From: Catellatospora sp. KI3
GTDB lineage: Bacteria; Actinomycetota; Actinomycetes; Mycobacteriales; Micromonosporaceae
Direction: 5' to 3'
Length of the DNA stretch: 64,000 nucleotides
Assembly (NCBI RefSeq): GCF_029948125.1
Contig: NZ_JASAMB010000020.1
Span: forward strand, 62,001 to 126,000
A model generated the notes under the pieces. That model ran no database searches. It was not told the DNA's origin and worked only from the letters and a program-made list of their open reading frames with translations. A program made the translations under genes and the position numbers. Shown piece by piece: positions 35,473 through 43,116 of this stretch. Numbering within the stretch: position 1 is the first letter of the stretch; each line of letters starts with the position of its first letter.

Positions 35473-36888
35473 TCAGCGTCCCTGGAGGGACTTGACGTTG
35501 TCGCCGAAGGTCCAGCTCTTGCTGCCGTCCCAGTTGATGGACCAGGTCATCAGGCCCTTGAGGCTGCCGCTGAAGCTGTTCCACGACTGCGACACCAGGC
35601 TCGGCGCCATGTAGCCGCCACCGGCGCCCGACTGCGCGGGCAGGCCCGGCACCTGCTTGTCGTAGGGGACCCGGATGGTGACCCCGCCGATGGTCAGACC
35701 GTTGTTGAGGCAGGTGGTCTGCGCGGTGAAGCCCTGCACGGTGCCCGCGGAGTACGAGTCGCCGGCGCAGCCGTACATGCTGCCGTTGTAGTACTGCATG
35801 TTCAGCCACCACAGGCGGCCGTTGTCGGCGTACTTCTTGATGATCGGCAGGTACGAGCCCCAGATCGAGCCGTAGGTGACGCTGCCGCCGGTGACGTACG
35901 CGGTCTCCGGCGCCATGGTCAGGCCGAAGTTGGACGGCATCTGCGCCAGCACGCCGTCGATGATGCGGATGAGGTTGGCCTGCGAGGTCGACAGGGTGCT
36001 GATGCTGCCGCTGCCGGTCAGGCCGGTCTCGATGTCGATGTCGATGCCGTCGAAGTTGTACGTCTTCAGGATCGGCACGATGGTGGCGATGAACCGGTCG
36101 GCGACCACGCTGGAGCTGAGGTCGATGCCGGCCGCGGCGCCGCCGATGGACAGCAGGATGGTCTGCCCGGCGGCCTTGGCCGCGCACATCTCGGCCGGGG
36201 TGGCCACCTTGACGCCCGCGTCCATGCCGTTCTCCCACAGCGCGGTGCCGTCGGAGCGGATCACCGGGAACGCGGCGTTGATGACGTTGTAGCCGTGCTG
36301 CGCCATGCGCGAGTCGGTGATCGGGATCCAGCCCATGCCCGGGTGCACGCCGTTGGACGCGCCGTCCCAGTTCTCCCAGTAGCCGACCAGCACCTTGCCG
36401 GCCGGGCGGGACTTGACGGCGCAGGTGGTGCCGCCGGGGGAGGTGGACGGCGACGGAGAGGGCGAAGCCGACTTCGACGGGGACGGCGAGGGGGAGGCCG
36501 AGCGCGACGGCGACGGCGAGGGCGACGCCGAGCGGGAGGGCGAGGCGGACGGCGACGGCGGAGTGGTGCCGTCGCAGGCGCCGAGGTCCTTCCACAGCGA
36601 CGGGGTGGCGGCGGGGTTCCAGCCGGCGCCGACGTACGCGGTGTGGGTCACCAGGGCCTGGTACAGCCGCCCGTTGTAGGTGACCTGGGTGCCCGCGGTG
36701 TAGGTGTTGCCCTCGGCCCAGGCCGGGGCGGTGCAGGCGGCCAGCGCGGTCACGGCGCCGGTGGGCTCGGCGGCCTGTCCGCTGGGCATGGAGACCACGG
36801 CGACCGCGAAGGTGACGGCCGTGCTGGCGGCCAGTGCGACCGCCCAGCGCGCCGCGCGACGCGGTGTCCGAAACGAAGTGTTCGACAT
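35473..36888 (-). CDS. Secreted GH18 chitinase with CBM5/12
   Basis: 471 residues from ATG 36888. A signal peptide (WAVALAASTAVTFAVAVV...GQAAE) is followed by a CBM5/12 chitin-binding module (CTAPAWAEGNTYTAGTQVTY...YQALVTHT...WNPAATPSLWKDLGAC). A repeated Ser-Pro linker (PSPSPSRSASPSPSPSKSA type) joins it to a GH18 domain with substrate strand ILLSIGG and catalytic DGIDIDIE (general acid Glu near residue 284), then MAPETAYV and WWLNMQYYNG. It belongs to the ChiC/ChiD-like actinobacterial group by appearance. It releases chito-oligosaccharides outside the cell. An AT-rich palindrome 20-35 bp upstream of the start probably contains its promoter or operator. Confidence 0.94.
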   Translation of the reverse strand: MSNTSFRTPRRAARWAVALAASTAVTFAVAVVSMPSGQAAEPTGAVTALAACTAPAWAEGNTYTAGTQVTYNGRLYQALVTHTAYVGAGWNPAATPSLWKDLGACDGTTPPSPSASPSRSASPSPSPSRSASPSPSPSKSASPSPSPSTSPGGTTCAVKSRPAGKVLVGYWENWDGASNGVHPGMGWIPITDSRMAQHGYNVINAAFPVIRSDGTALWENGMDAGVKVATPAEMCAAKAAGQTILLSIGGAAAGIDLSSSVVADRFIATIVPILKTYNFDGIDIDIETGLTGSGSISTLSTSQANLIRIIDGVLAQMPSNFGLTMAPETAYVTGGSVTYGSIWGSYLPIIKKYADNGRLWWLNMQYYNGSMYGCAGDSYSAGTVQGFTAQTTCLNNGLTIGGVTIRVPYDKQVPGLPAQSGAGGGYMAPSLVSQSWNSFSGSLKGLMTWSINWDGSKSWTFGDNVKSLQGR

Positions 36889-36907
36889 CCCGCAATTATT
36901 AGTAAGG

Positions 36908-36923
36908 TTTACTTTTAAGTAAA
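36908..36923. promoter_or_regulatory. Palindrome immediately upstream of the chitinase gene
   Basis: TTTACTT-TT-AAGTAAA is a perfect 7-bp inverted repeat, with a further AT-rich TTACTAATAATT on the start-codon side. It resembles the AT island before the cellulase gene and is a likely operator/promoter for the chitinase. Confidence 0.55.
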
Positions 36924-36986
36924 TGGGTCCAGGGATGCCAATCTCGTAGATCATCTACTGTGGACGCCCAGGTCCGTAAAGCATGA

Positions 36987-37012
36987 AGGCCCGGCTCGTA
37001 CGAGCCGGGCCT
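36987..37012. terminator. Perfect 26-bp palindrome downstream of the MFS gene
   Basis: AGGCCCGGCTCGT/ACGAGCCGGGCCT reads as a perfect palindrome about 65 bp after the exporter stop. It is a stable stem suited to termination of the minus-strand exporter transcript. Confidence 0.75.
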
Positions 37013-37077
37013 CGGTGCCGAACGGGGCTGCCGCATCCCCGCCTGGTGCGGGCAGCCCGTCCGGTGCCTCGGTGGAA

Positions 37078-38646
37078 CTAGTGCAGCACGAACGCCGGCT
37101 CGGCCGGCTTGCCCTCGGTGCCCTCGGCCGCGGCCCGGACCACCTTCTTGCGCGGCAGGAACAGCGCCGGGACCACGCACAGCGCGACCAGCACCATCGC
37201 CACCAGGTAGGTGCTGCCGAACGCGCCGGCCAGCCCCTCCTTGCCCTGGGTCAGGATTTGCGGGGGCACCTGGTCGGCCGGGAGGACGCCCTGCGCGACG
37301 GCGTAGAAGGCGCTGGCCGCCTGGTCGGCGAGCACCTTGTTGGTGAGCACCACGGCCATGACGGCGGTGCCGATCGAACCGGCGGTCTGCTGGACGATGT
37401 TCATCATCGTCGAGCCCCGGGCGATCTGGCCGTCGGTGAGGCTGCTCATCGCCGCCGACATGATCGGCATCATGGTCAGGCCCATGCCCATGCCCAGCAC
37501 GAACAGCGCGCCCAGCAGCACCAGGTACGAGGTGTCGGCGCCGACCTGGGTGTAGACCGCGAGCGCGGCCGTGATCAGGGCGATTCCGGTCAGCACCAGC
37601 TTGCCCGGGCCCATCTTGTCGGTGAGCTTGCCGCCGATCGGCATGGTCAGCATCGCGCCGAGGCCGTTGGGGGCCAGCAGCAGGCCGGCGTCGAGGGTGC
37701 CCTCGCCGCGCACCTGGATGAAGTAGCTCGGCAGCAGCAGCATCGAGCCCATGAACGCCACCGAGAACAGGGTCATCGTGATGACCGAGATGGTGAGGTT
37801 GCGGTCCTTGAACAGGCTGAGGTCGATCAGCGCGTGCTGCTTGCGCAGCGCGTGCAGCACGAACGCGACGACCAGGACCAGGCCGATGATGCCCGGGACC
37901 AGGACCTTCGCGGACGCGACCTTGCCCTCGCCGGCGATGGAGGAGACGCCGTACAGGAACAGGGCCAGGCCCGGGGAGAGCAGCAGCATGCCGAAGAAGT
38001 CGAAGGACTCCGAGGGCTTCGGCTCGTCCTTGGCCAGCACCCGCCACGCGGCGACCAGCGCGATGAGGCCGATCGGCAGGTTGATCAGGAAGACCCACTG
38101 CCATTCGAAGGACTCGATCAGCCAGCCGCCCAGGATCGGGCCGCCGATCGGGCCGAGCAGCATCGGCACGCCGAGCACGGCCATGACGCGGCCGATCCGC
38201 TCCGGGCCGGCGGCCCGGGTCATGATCGTCATACCGAGCGGCATGAGCATGCCGCCGCCCAGGCCCTGCAGCGCCCGGAACGCGATCAGCGGGCCGATGT
38301 CCCAGGCGAAGCTGCACAGCACCGAACCGGCCACGAACAGCACGATCGAGGTCAGGTAGAGGCGCTTGGTGCCGAACCGGTCGGCCGCCCAGCCGGTGAC
38401 CGGGATCACCGCGGCCAGCGCCAGGGTGTACGCGGTCATGGTCCACGCGACGGTGGCCGGGGTCGCGTGGAACTCCTGGCCGAAGGTCGGCAGGCCGACG
38501 CTCACCACGGTGATGTCGAGGATCGACATGATGGCGCCGAGCACCACCACGCCGGCGACCTTCAGGACGCCGCTGTCCAGCTTCTCGGTCGCGGCTGCTG
38601 GGGCCGGGGGGTCAGCCGCGGCTGGCGGGCTGCTGGTGGTGGTCAT
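37078..38646 (-). CDS. DHA2-family MFS multidrug exporter (EmrB/QacA type, 14 TM)
   Basis: 522 residues from ATG 38646, which has AGGAG at the right distance; an in-frame ATG 15 bp upstream does not. About 14 hydrophobic helices. DHA2 landmarks are present: motif D1-like LDITVVSVGLPTFGQEFH, WTMTAYTLALAAVIPVTGWAADRFGTKRLY (motif A), FRALQGLGGGMLMPLG (motif B), and motif C GPIGGPILGGWL near WQWVFLINLPIG. It should export drugs or cationic compounds by proton antiport. No TetR gene is adjacent. It might serve self-resistance or export for a secondary metabolite, but the NRPS operon already has its own exporter. Confidence 0.93.
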   Translation of the reverse strand: MTTTSSPPAAADPPAPAAATEKLDSGVLKVAGVVVLGAIMSILDITVVSVGLPTFGQEFHATPATVAWTMTAYTLALAAVIPVTGWAADRFGTKRLYLTSIVLFVAGSVLCSFAWDIGPLIAFRALQGLGGGMLMPLGMTIMTRAAGPERIGRVMAVLGVPMLLGPIGGPILGGWLIESFEWQWVFLINLPIGLIALVAAWRVLAKDEPKPSESFDFFGMLLLSPGLALFLYGVSSIAGEGKVASAKVLVPGIIGLVLVVAFVLHALRKQHALIDLSLFKDRNLTISVITMTLFSVAFMGSMLLLPSYFIQVRGEGTLDAGLLLAPNGLGAMLTMPIGGKLTDKMGPGKLVLTGIALITAALAVYTQVGADTSYLVLLGALFVLGMGMGLTMMPIMSAAMSSLTDGQIARGSTMMNIVQQTAGSIGTAVMAVVLTNKVLADQAASAFYAVAQGVLPADQVPPQILTQGKEGLAGAFGSTYLVAMVLVALCVVPALFLPRKKVVRAAAEGTEGKPAEPAFVLH

Positions 38647-39023
38647 GCGGGGGCTCCTCATGCTTGTCGACTATTCGGGCGCTGAACCAGCTATCGGTCC
38701 TAATCTGACATCGGCGCCTTCCGCCATGGTCGCAGTTGGGTCCCGGGTAGCCGCAGGGTAGTCACCCTTGCGTGGCGCGCGACACGCCCGACCCCGGTAT
38801 TTCGCCATATGATCAAAGCTTGCGCAGGTAGCAGGGCAAGAATCAGCGACGGAGGTCGATGTGTGCAGATGCTGCGCCGTCGCGCCTGGTGGGAAAACCG
38901 CTAGCCTCGCACCGATTTGCGAACCCTCAGGTCAGCCGCCTGGCAACGTTGTCGGTCGGGTCGCCGCCACCGGCCTGAGCGGCAGAGTTATCGAATCGTT
39001 ACGCCGGGGCCGGGCCCGGCCGG
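38647..39023. other. 377-bp intergenic region with a possible 39-residue ORF
   Basis: It should hold the exporter promoter. The only coding candidate is 38859-38978 on the plus strand: ATG behind a good GGAGG, giving a 39-residue product beginning MCADAAPSRLVGKPL. A GTG two bases further, in another frame, would read CRCCAVAPGGK. Neither has a known family, and the following gene is in the opposite orientation, which argues against a leader peptide. No RNA gene or repeat was recognised. Confidence 0.25.
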
Positions 39024-39914
39024 TCAGTCGCGGTCCAGGTCGCGGGCGATGCCTTCCAGGATGCGCGGAGTGTGGGCCGGGGGAGCCGCGTCGACGCACA
39101 GCTGCTCCATGACGGTCAGGTACCGCTCCACGTCCTCGCGCTTGTCCAGGTAGAGGGCGCTGGTCAGCTGCTCCATGTACGCGACGTCGGGCAGGTCGTG
39201 CTCCGGGAAGCGCAGCAGGGCGAAGGATCCGCTGTAGGCGGCGTGCCCGCCGTGGGCGAACGGGATGACCTGCAGGGTGACGTTCGGCAGCTTGGTGGCT
39301 TCGAGCAGCTTGGCGATCTGCGCCCGCATGACCGCCCGGCCGCCCACCGGCCGCCGCAGCGCACCCTCGTCGACCACGGCCCAGAAGTGCGGCGGGGCGG
39401 GGCGGCTGCGGGTGAGGATCTGCTGGCGGGTCATCCGCAGCTCCACCCGCCGGTCGACCTCGGCGGTCGGCTTGCCGGCGTGGCCGAGCATGATCACCGA
39501 GCGGGCGTAGTCGGCGGTCTGCAGCAGGCCGGGCACGAACTGCACCTCGTACATGCGGATGATCTGGGCGGCCGACTCCAGCCCCAGGTACGACTGGAAC
39601 CAGGCGGGGTAGACGTCGCCGAACTGCTGCCACCAGCCCGCCTCGTTGGCCTGGCGGGCCAGCGCCATCATCGTCTCGCGCTCGGTGGTGTCCGTGACGC
39701 CGTAGAACGTGAGCAGGTCGGCCACGTCGCGTTCCTTGAAGCCGACCCGGCCCAGCTCCATCCGGCTGATCTTGGACTCGGAGGCCCGGATGTGCCAGCC
39801 GGCGTCCTCGCGCGTGATCCCCCCGGCCTCGCGCAGGCGGCGCAGCTGGGCGCCGAGCAGCATCCGCAGCACGGTGGGGCCTCCGCTCGCCCCGGCTTCC
39901 GGGTCCGCTGCCAT
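39024..39914 (-). CDS. XRE-family regulator with DUF5753 domain
   Basis: 296 residues from ATG 39914. The HTH lies at about 18-75 (LGAQLRRLREAGGITREDAGWHIRASESKISRMELGR). The rest is the DUF5753 ligand or partner domain typical of actinomycetes (YEVQFVPGLLQTADYARSV...RMTRQQIL...WAVVDEGALRRPVGG...LQVIPFAHGGHAAYSGSFALLRF...YLDKREDVERY). These proteins usually pair with a DUF397 protein encoded next to them, as here. They control development or antibiotic production in Streptomyces-like bacteria. An earlier in-frame ATG exists at 39992 but the sequence there is not conserved-looking. Confidence 0.93.
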   Translation of the reverse strand: MAADPEAGASGGPTVLRMLLGAQLRRLREAGGITREDAGWHIRASESKISRMELGRVGFKERDVADLLTFYGVTDTTERETMMALARQANEAGWWQQFGDVYPAWFQSYLGLESAAQIIRMYEVQFVPGLLQTADYARSVIMLGHAGKPTAEVDRRVELRMTRQQILTRSRPAPPHFWAVVDEGALRRPVGGRAVMRAQIAKLLEATKLPNVTLQVIPFAHGGHAAYSGSFALLRFPEHDLPDVAYMEQLTSALYLDKREDVERYLTVMEQLCVDAAPPAHTPRILEGIARDLDRD

Positions 39915-40003
39915 CAGTCCACCGTCCTGCCGCTGATCTCGTTGCGCATACTGTCCCAAAGCGAGGGTCGACTGTCGAGAAGCAGCGATCAATCAAGCAA
40001 CGA

Positions 40004-40234
40004 TCAAGAAAGTAGATCGTCGAAGTCGCCGTCGTAGACGCCCAGCAGGAACGCCGACATCTCGGCGGGAGTGTAGAGCAGGACGGGGCCGCCGGGGTCG
40101 CGGGAGTGGCGGATCGCGTAGCCCCCGCCGGGCAACCGGCCGATCTCGACGCAGTTGCCGTCGGCCCCGCTGCGCTCGCTCTTTCGCCAGGTCACCGCGG
40201 TCAGCTCCGGTGCTGCGCCGTGGGTGTGCGTCAT
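40004..40234 (-). CDS. DUF397 protein
   Basis: 76 residues with the complete DUF397 signature: WRKSERSGADGNCVEIGRLPGGGYAIRHSRDPGGPVLLYTPAEM (given here as motif order WRKSE, NCVEI, IRHSRDP, PAEM). It is encoded upstream of, and in the same direction as, the XRE/DUF5753 gene (89 bp apart) and probably binds or modulates that regulator. Its 5' region shares a divergent promoter zone with the small gene at 40500. Confidence 0.92.
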   Translation of the reverse strand: MTHTHGAAPELTAVTWRKSERSGADGNCVEIGRLPGGGYAIRHSRDPGGPVLLYTPAEMSAFLLGVYDGDFDDLLS

Positions 40235-40266
40235 CCCGTGCTCCTTCTGCCCCCCACGCCAGAGAC

Positions 40267-40297
40267 ACGTGCAGTCGGCATTGCATCTGCACGTGCA
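40267..40297. promoter_or_regulatory. Inverted TGCACGT repeats between DUF397 and the divergent small gene
   Basis: ACGTGCA (40267-40273) and TGCACGT (40288-40294) form an inverted repeat with 14-bp spacing. The second arm extends to the perfect palindrome TGCACGTGCA (40288-40297), and further TGCA/TTGCAC words occur up to 40340. It is a good candidate operator for the XRE regulator. Confidence 0.4.
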
Positions 40298-40499
40298 TTT
40301 GGCGCTTGCTTTTGCACAGGATACCCGTGCATCATGGTTGCAGCTAAGTCAGATAGTTCGATGGAAGCGCGACCACCGCCACCCCCGGCACCAGTGCGAA
40401 CGCGACCTGGCAGCTCTGCAGACGGCACGGACCCCCTCCCGGAACCGTCTGGGCACCGCGACACACCGCTGTACCGCGTTACGGGAGGATTCACGATCC

Positions 40500-40763
40500 A
40501 TGCCACGACCGAAGGTGCACCCGGACCGGCGCGAGCTGGCCGAAGTCGAGTCCACGGAGTCCTACGCTCCGCGTGACCGGGTCTGGGTATTCCGCGAGGG
40601 CGAGTGGGACCCGGCCGTCATCTACGAGGCCTCGGGATTCGCCGCCACGGTCATCTGCCGCGCGGCCTCAGCGCGCGGCAATGAGATCGAGATCAGGACG
40701 GCACGCTTCCTGGCCAGGCGAGATTCGATCGTCCCCGCGATCGACACGCTCACGTACGTGTGA
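40500..40763 (+). CDS. Small protein of unknown function
   Basis: 87 residues from ATG 40500 with GGGAGGA 8-14 nt upstream. The sequence (MPRPKVHPDRRELAEVE, then YAPRDRVWVFREGEWDPAVIYEASGFAATVICR) suggests a small beta-barrel fold rich in alternating charged and hydrophobic residues, reminiscent of SH3/Tudor-like DNA- or RNA-contacting domains. I recognise no family and see no signal peptide or catalytic motif. It is divergent from the XRE/DUF397 pair, so it could be a target of that regulator. It ends 13 bp before a strong hairpin. Confidence 0.65.
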   Translation: MPRPKVHPDRRELAEVESTESYAPRDRVWVFREGEWDPAVIYEASGFAATVICRAASARGNEIEIRTARFLARRDSIVPAIDTLTYV

Positions 40764-40776
40764 GGTACAGGCCAGG

Positions 40777-40821
40777 CAGGCCGGGTACGGGCAGCGGTGC
40801 GAGCCGCCCGTACCCGGCCTG
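40777..40821. terminator. Bidirectional terminator
   Basis: CAGGCCGGGTACGGGC (40777-40792) pairs perfectly with 40806-40821 between the converging small gene and the MetE-like gene. Confidence 0.85.
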
Positions 40822-40862
40822 ATTCGTCCGCGCTGGCGCCCCATGCGGCGCAGCGCGGACGG

Positions 40863-41924
40863 TCAGACGCCCAGCTGCGCCGCGGCCAGGGCCGTGCCCT
40901 CCAGCCGCGCGCGCACCTTGGCGAAGGCCGTCTCCCGCGAGGTCGACGTGTCGTCGCCGAACGGGGAGAACCCGCAGTCGTCAGTGGTGCCCAGCCGCTC
41001 CACGCCCAGGTGCTCGGCGGCCCGCAGCACCCGGTCGCGGACCTGCTCCGGGGTCTCCACCCGCGGGTCGATCGGGTCGGTGACCCCGACGAAGACCTGC
41101 TGTCCGTCGCGGACCTGCGCCCCGATGATCCGCAGCACCCGGTCGGGGTCGGCCTCACTCGCCAGCTGGACGAAGAACGCCCCCGCGTTCAGCGCGAACA
41201 GCTTCGGCAGCAGCTGCGCGTAGTCGACGTCGGCGCTGTGGGTGGAGTCCTGATCGCCGCCGGGGCAGGTGTGCACGCCGATCCGGCCCCGCTCGGCGTC
41301 GCTGAACCGGGCCAGCACCTGGTTGTTCAGGTCGATGAACGAGTCGAGCACGCCGCCGGACGGATCCAGCTTCAGCGCCAGCCGACCCTCGGTGAAGTCG
41401 AGCTGCACCCGGTGCGCCCCGGCGTCCAGCGCGCTGCGGATGTCGGCCTCCGCCTCGGCGACCAGGTCGGCGACGAACGCGTCGCGGTCGTAGCCGGCGA
41501 TGCCGTCCTGCGGGTAGAGCAGGCTCAGCGCCGAGGCGGCGATCACCGCCTGCTTGACCGGCACCGAGGCGTGCCGCTGCGCCGCGGCGAGGTAGCTGCC
41601 GGCGCGTACGCCGTAGCGGAACGGGCCTGCGGTCAGCCGGGGCAGCTGCCGGGTGTGCCCGTCGGCGAACGGGATCACCGCGCCGTCGGCGGCCAGCGCC
41701 AGCCCGACCAGGGGGTACGTGGCGAAGCTCGGCTTGCTCTGCTCGCCGTCGGTGACGACCGGCGAGCCCAGCTCCTCGAACCGCTTGACGGTGTCGCGGA
41801 CGGCCGCGTCGTAGTGCTCATCGAGCTCCGTTGACGAGATCTTGCCCGCGGCGTGGTCGGCCACGGCCGCCAGCAGCTCAGGGGAGCGCGGGATGCTGCC
41901 GATGGGCTCGGTCGGGATACTCAT
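40863..41924 (-). CDS. MetE-like cobalamin-independent methyltransferase, C-terminal-domain protein
   Basis: 353 residues, corresponding only to the catalytic C-terminal barrel of MetE. Zinc-site residues typical of the family are present: His and Cys in IGVHTCPGGD, a Glu in QLDFTEGR and a late Cys in TTDDCGFSPFGDD. The N-terminus IPTEPIGSIPRSPELL is also typical of these short forms (UROD/MetE-like). They transfer methyl groups to thiols; whether this one makes methionine from homocysteine, or handles another thiol, cannot be told because the N-terminal folate-binding half is missing. It has its own promoter region and is not in an operon with the methyltransferase upstream. Confidence 0.85.
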   Translation of the reverse strand: MSIPTEPIGSIPRSPELLAAVADHAAGKISSTELDEHYDAAVRDTVKRFEELGSPVVTDGEQSKPSFATYPLVGLALAADGAVIPFADGHTRQLPRLTAGPFRYGVRAGSYLAAAQRHASVPVKQAVIAASALSLLYPQDGIAGYDRDAFVADLVAEAEADIRSALDAGAHRVQLDFTEGRLALKLDPSGGVLDSFIDLNNQVLARFSDAERGRIGVHTCPGGDQDSTHSADVDYAQLLPKLFALNAGAFFVQLASEADPDRVLRIIGAQVRDGQQVFVGVTDPIDPRVETPEQVRDRVLRAAEHLGVERLGTTDDCGFSPFGDDTSTSRETAFAKVRARLEGTALAAAQLGV

Positions 41925-42070
41925 GCGCGCGAGTCTAATGTAGATGGTCGCGATACGGGCTGATCGGCGGTGGTACGAGATGAATGTTGCGTTACGCGAG
42001 AGCGGCACGGGGATCGCCCGTGCGAACCAACGAGCCCGCGCCCGTCCGGTGACGCCCCTACGCACGCGAA

Positions 42071-42112
42071 AGCGGCGCGGTCGGCAGGGAAGTCCCTGCC
42101 GACCGCGCCGCT
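42071..42112 (-). terminator. 20-bp perfect hairpin after the DUF574 methyltransferase
   Basis: Arms 42071-42090 and 42093-42112 are complementary over all 20 positions with a 2-nt centre, 15 bp beyond the methyltransferase stop. Confidence 0.88.
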
Positions 42113-42127
42113 CGACGGCAGCGTGGG

Positions 42128-42949
42128 TCAGCGCTTGCGCGCCACGCCCGCCCAGTAGAAGGCGCTGGCCGGATCCTCGACCGGCTCGTCCGGGCGCCAG
42201 CCCATCACCGGCACGACGCCGGGCTCGACCAGGTCCCAGCCCTCGAAGAAGCGCTCCACCTCGGCCTTGGTGCGCGGGATGACGGTCATGCCGCCGCGCG
42301 CGGCCGACGACCGGATCAGCTCCATCGCCTCCTCGTCGAACTCGCGACCGGGGTGCGTGACGACCAGGTAGCTGCCCGAGGGCAGCGCGTCCATCAGGGC
42401 CCGGGTGTGCGCCCACGGGTCCTCTTCGGTCTTGAGCAGCATCAGCACCGCGATCATCATCAGCGCCACGGGCTTGTTCAGGTCCAGGGTGGCCAGCAGC
42501 GCCGGGTCGTTGAGGATGCTTTCGTGGTCGCGCAGGTCGGCGTGGATGTACTCGCTGCGGCCCTGCTCGGAGCTGACCATCAGGGCGCGGGCGTGGACCA
42601 GCACGATCGGGTCGTTGTCCACGTAGACCACCCGGGTCTCCGGGGCGATCGCCTGGGCGTCCTCGTGCAGGTTCGGCCGGGTCGGGATGCCCGTGCCGAT
42701 GTCGAGGAACTGGCGGATGCCCGCCTCGGCGACCAGGTGGCGCACGGCCCGGCCGAGGAACTTCCGGTTCTCCTTGGCCATCGTCTTGATGGTGGGGATG
42801 GCTTGGATGAAGGCCTCGCCCATCGCCCGGTCGGCGGCGAAGTTGTCCTTGCCGCCCAGCCACCAGTCGTACATGCGCGCCGAGTGCGGCGCGCTGGTGT
42901 CCACGCCGGGCGGCGCGACCTCTTCGCGAACCTTGCTGTCCTGCGACAC
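42128..42949 (-). CDS. DUF574 SAM-dependent methyltransferase
   Basis: 273 residues from GTG 42949, preceded by GGGAG. It shows the DUF574 pattern: PHSARMYDWWLGGKDNFAADR, the SAM loop FLDIGTGIPTRPNLHE, VVYVDNDPIVLVHARAL, DLNKPVALMMIAVLML and PSGSYLVVTHPG. The family is expanded in Streptomyces-like bacteria, often with several copies per genome; acceptors are mostly unknown. In-frame ATG codons upstream (43030, 43018) would add residues outside the conserved family start. Confidence 0.9.
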   Translation of the reverse strand: MSQDSKVREEVAPPGVDTSAPHSARMYDWWLGGKDNFAADRAMGEAFIQAIPTIKTMAKENRKFLGRAVRHLVAEAGIRQFLDIGTGIPTRPNLHEDAQAIAPETRVVYVDNDPIVLVHARALMVSSEQGRSEYIHADLRDHESILNDPALLATLDLNKPVALMMIAVLMLLKTEEDPWAHTRALMDALPSGSYLVVTHPGREFDEEAMELIRSSAARGGMTVIPRTKAEVERFFEGWDLVEPGVVPVMGWRPDEPVEDPASAFYWAGVARKR

Positions 42950-43055
42950 GTGCCGCTCCCATCGACCCTGGTTGGTGATAAGGGAAGCAGCATAGTCCGC
43001 CGACCTGATTGGAGCCATACCGACCGCCACGGAAGCGTCACCTAGTGATCATGGG

Positions 43056-43093
43056 GCCGGACCGCACGCCGGCGTGGGTGCGTGCGGTCCGGC
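43056..43093 (-). terminator. Terminator of the GH2 gene
   Basis: GCCGGACCGCACGC (43056-43069) and GCGTGCGGTCCGGC (43080-43093) are perfect 14-bp arms, 24 bp beyond the GH2 stop. Confidence 0.82.
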
Positions 43094-43116
43094 GGTTCCG
43101 GATCAGCGGGTCGGGA

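Noticed and set aside
36395-36700. Plus-strand Asp/Glu/Gly-rich frame opposite the chitinase linker
   Set aside because: It is antisense to the Ser-Pro linker repeats; its periodic acidic composition merely mirrors the linker codons.
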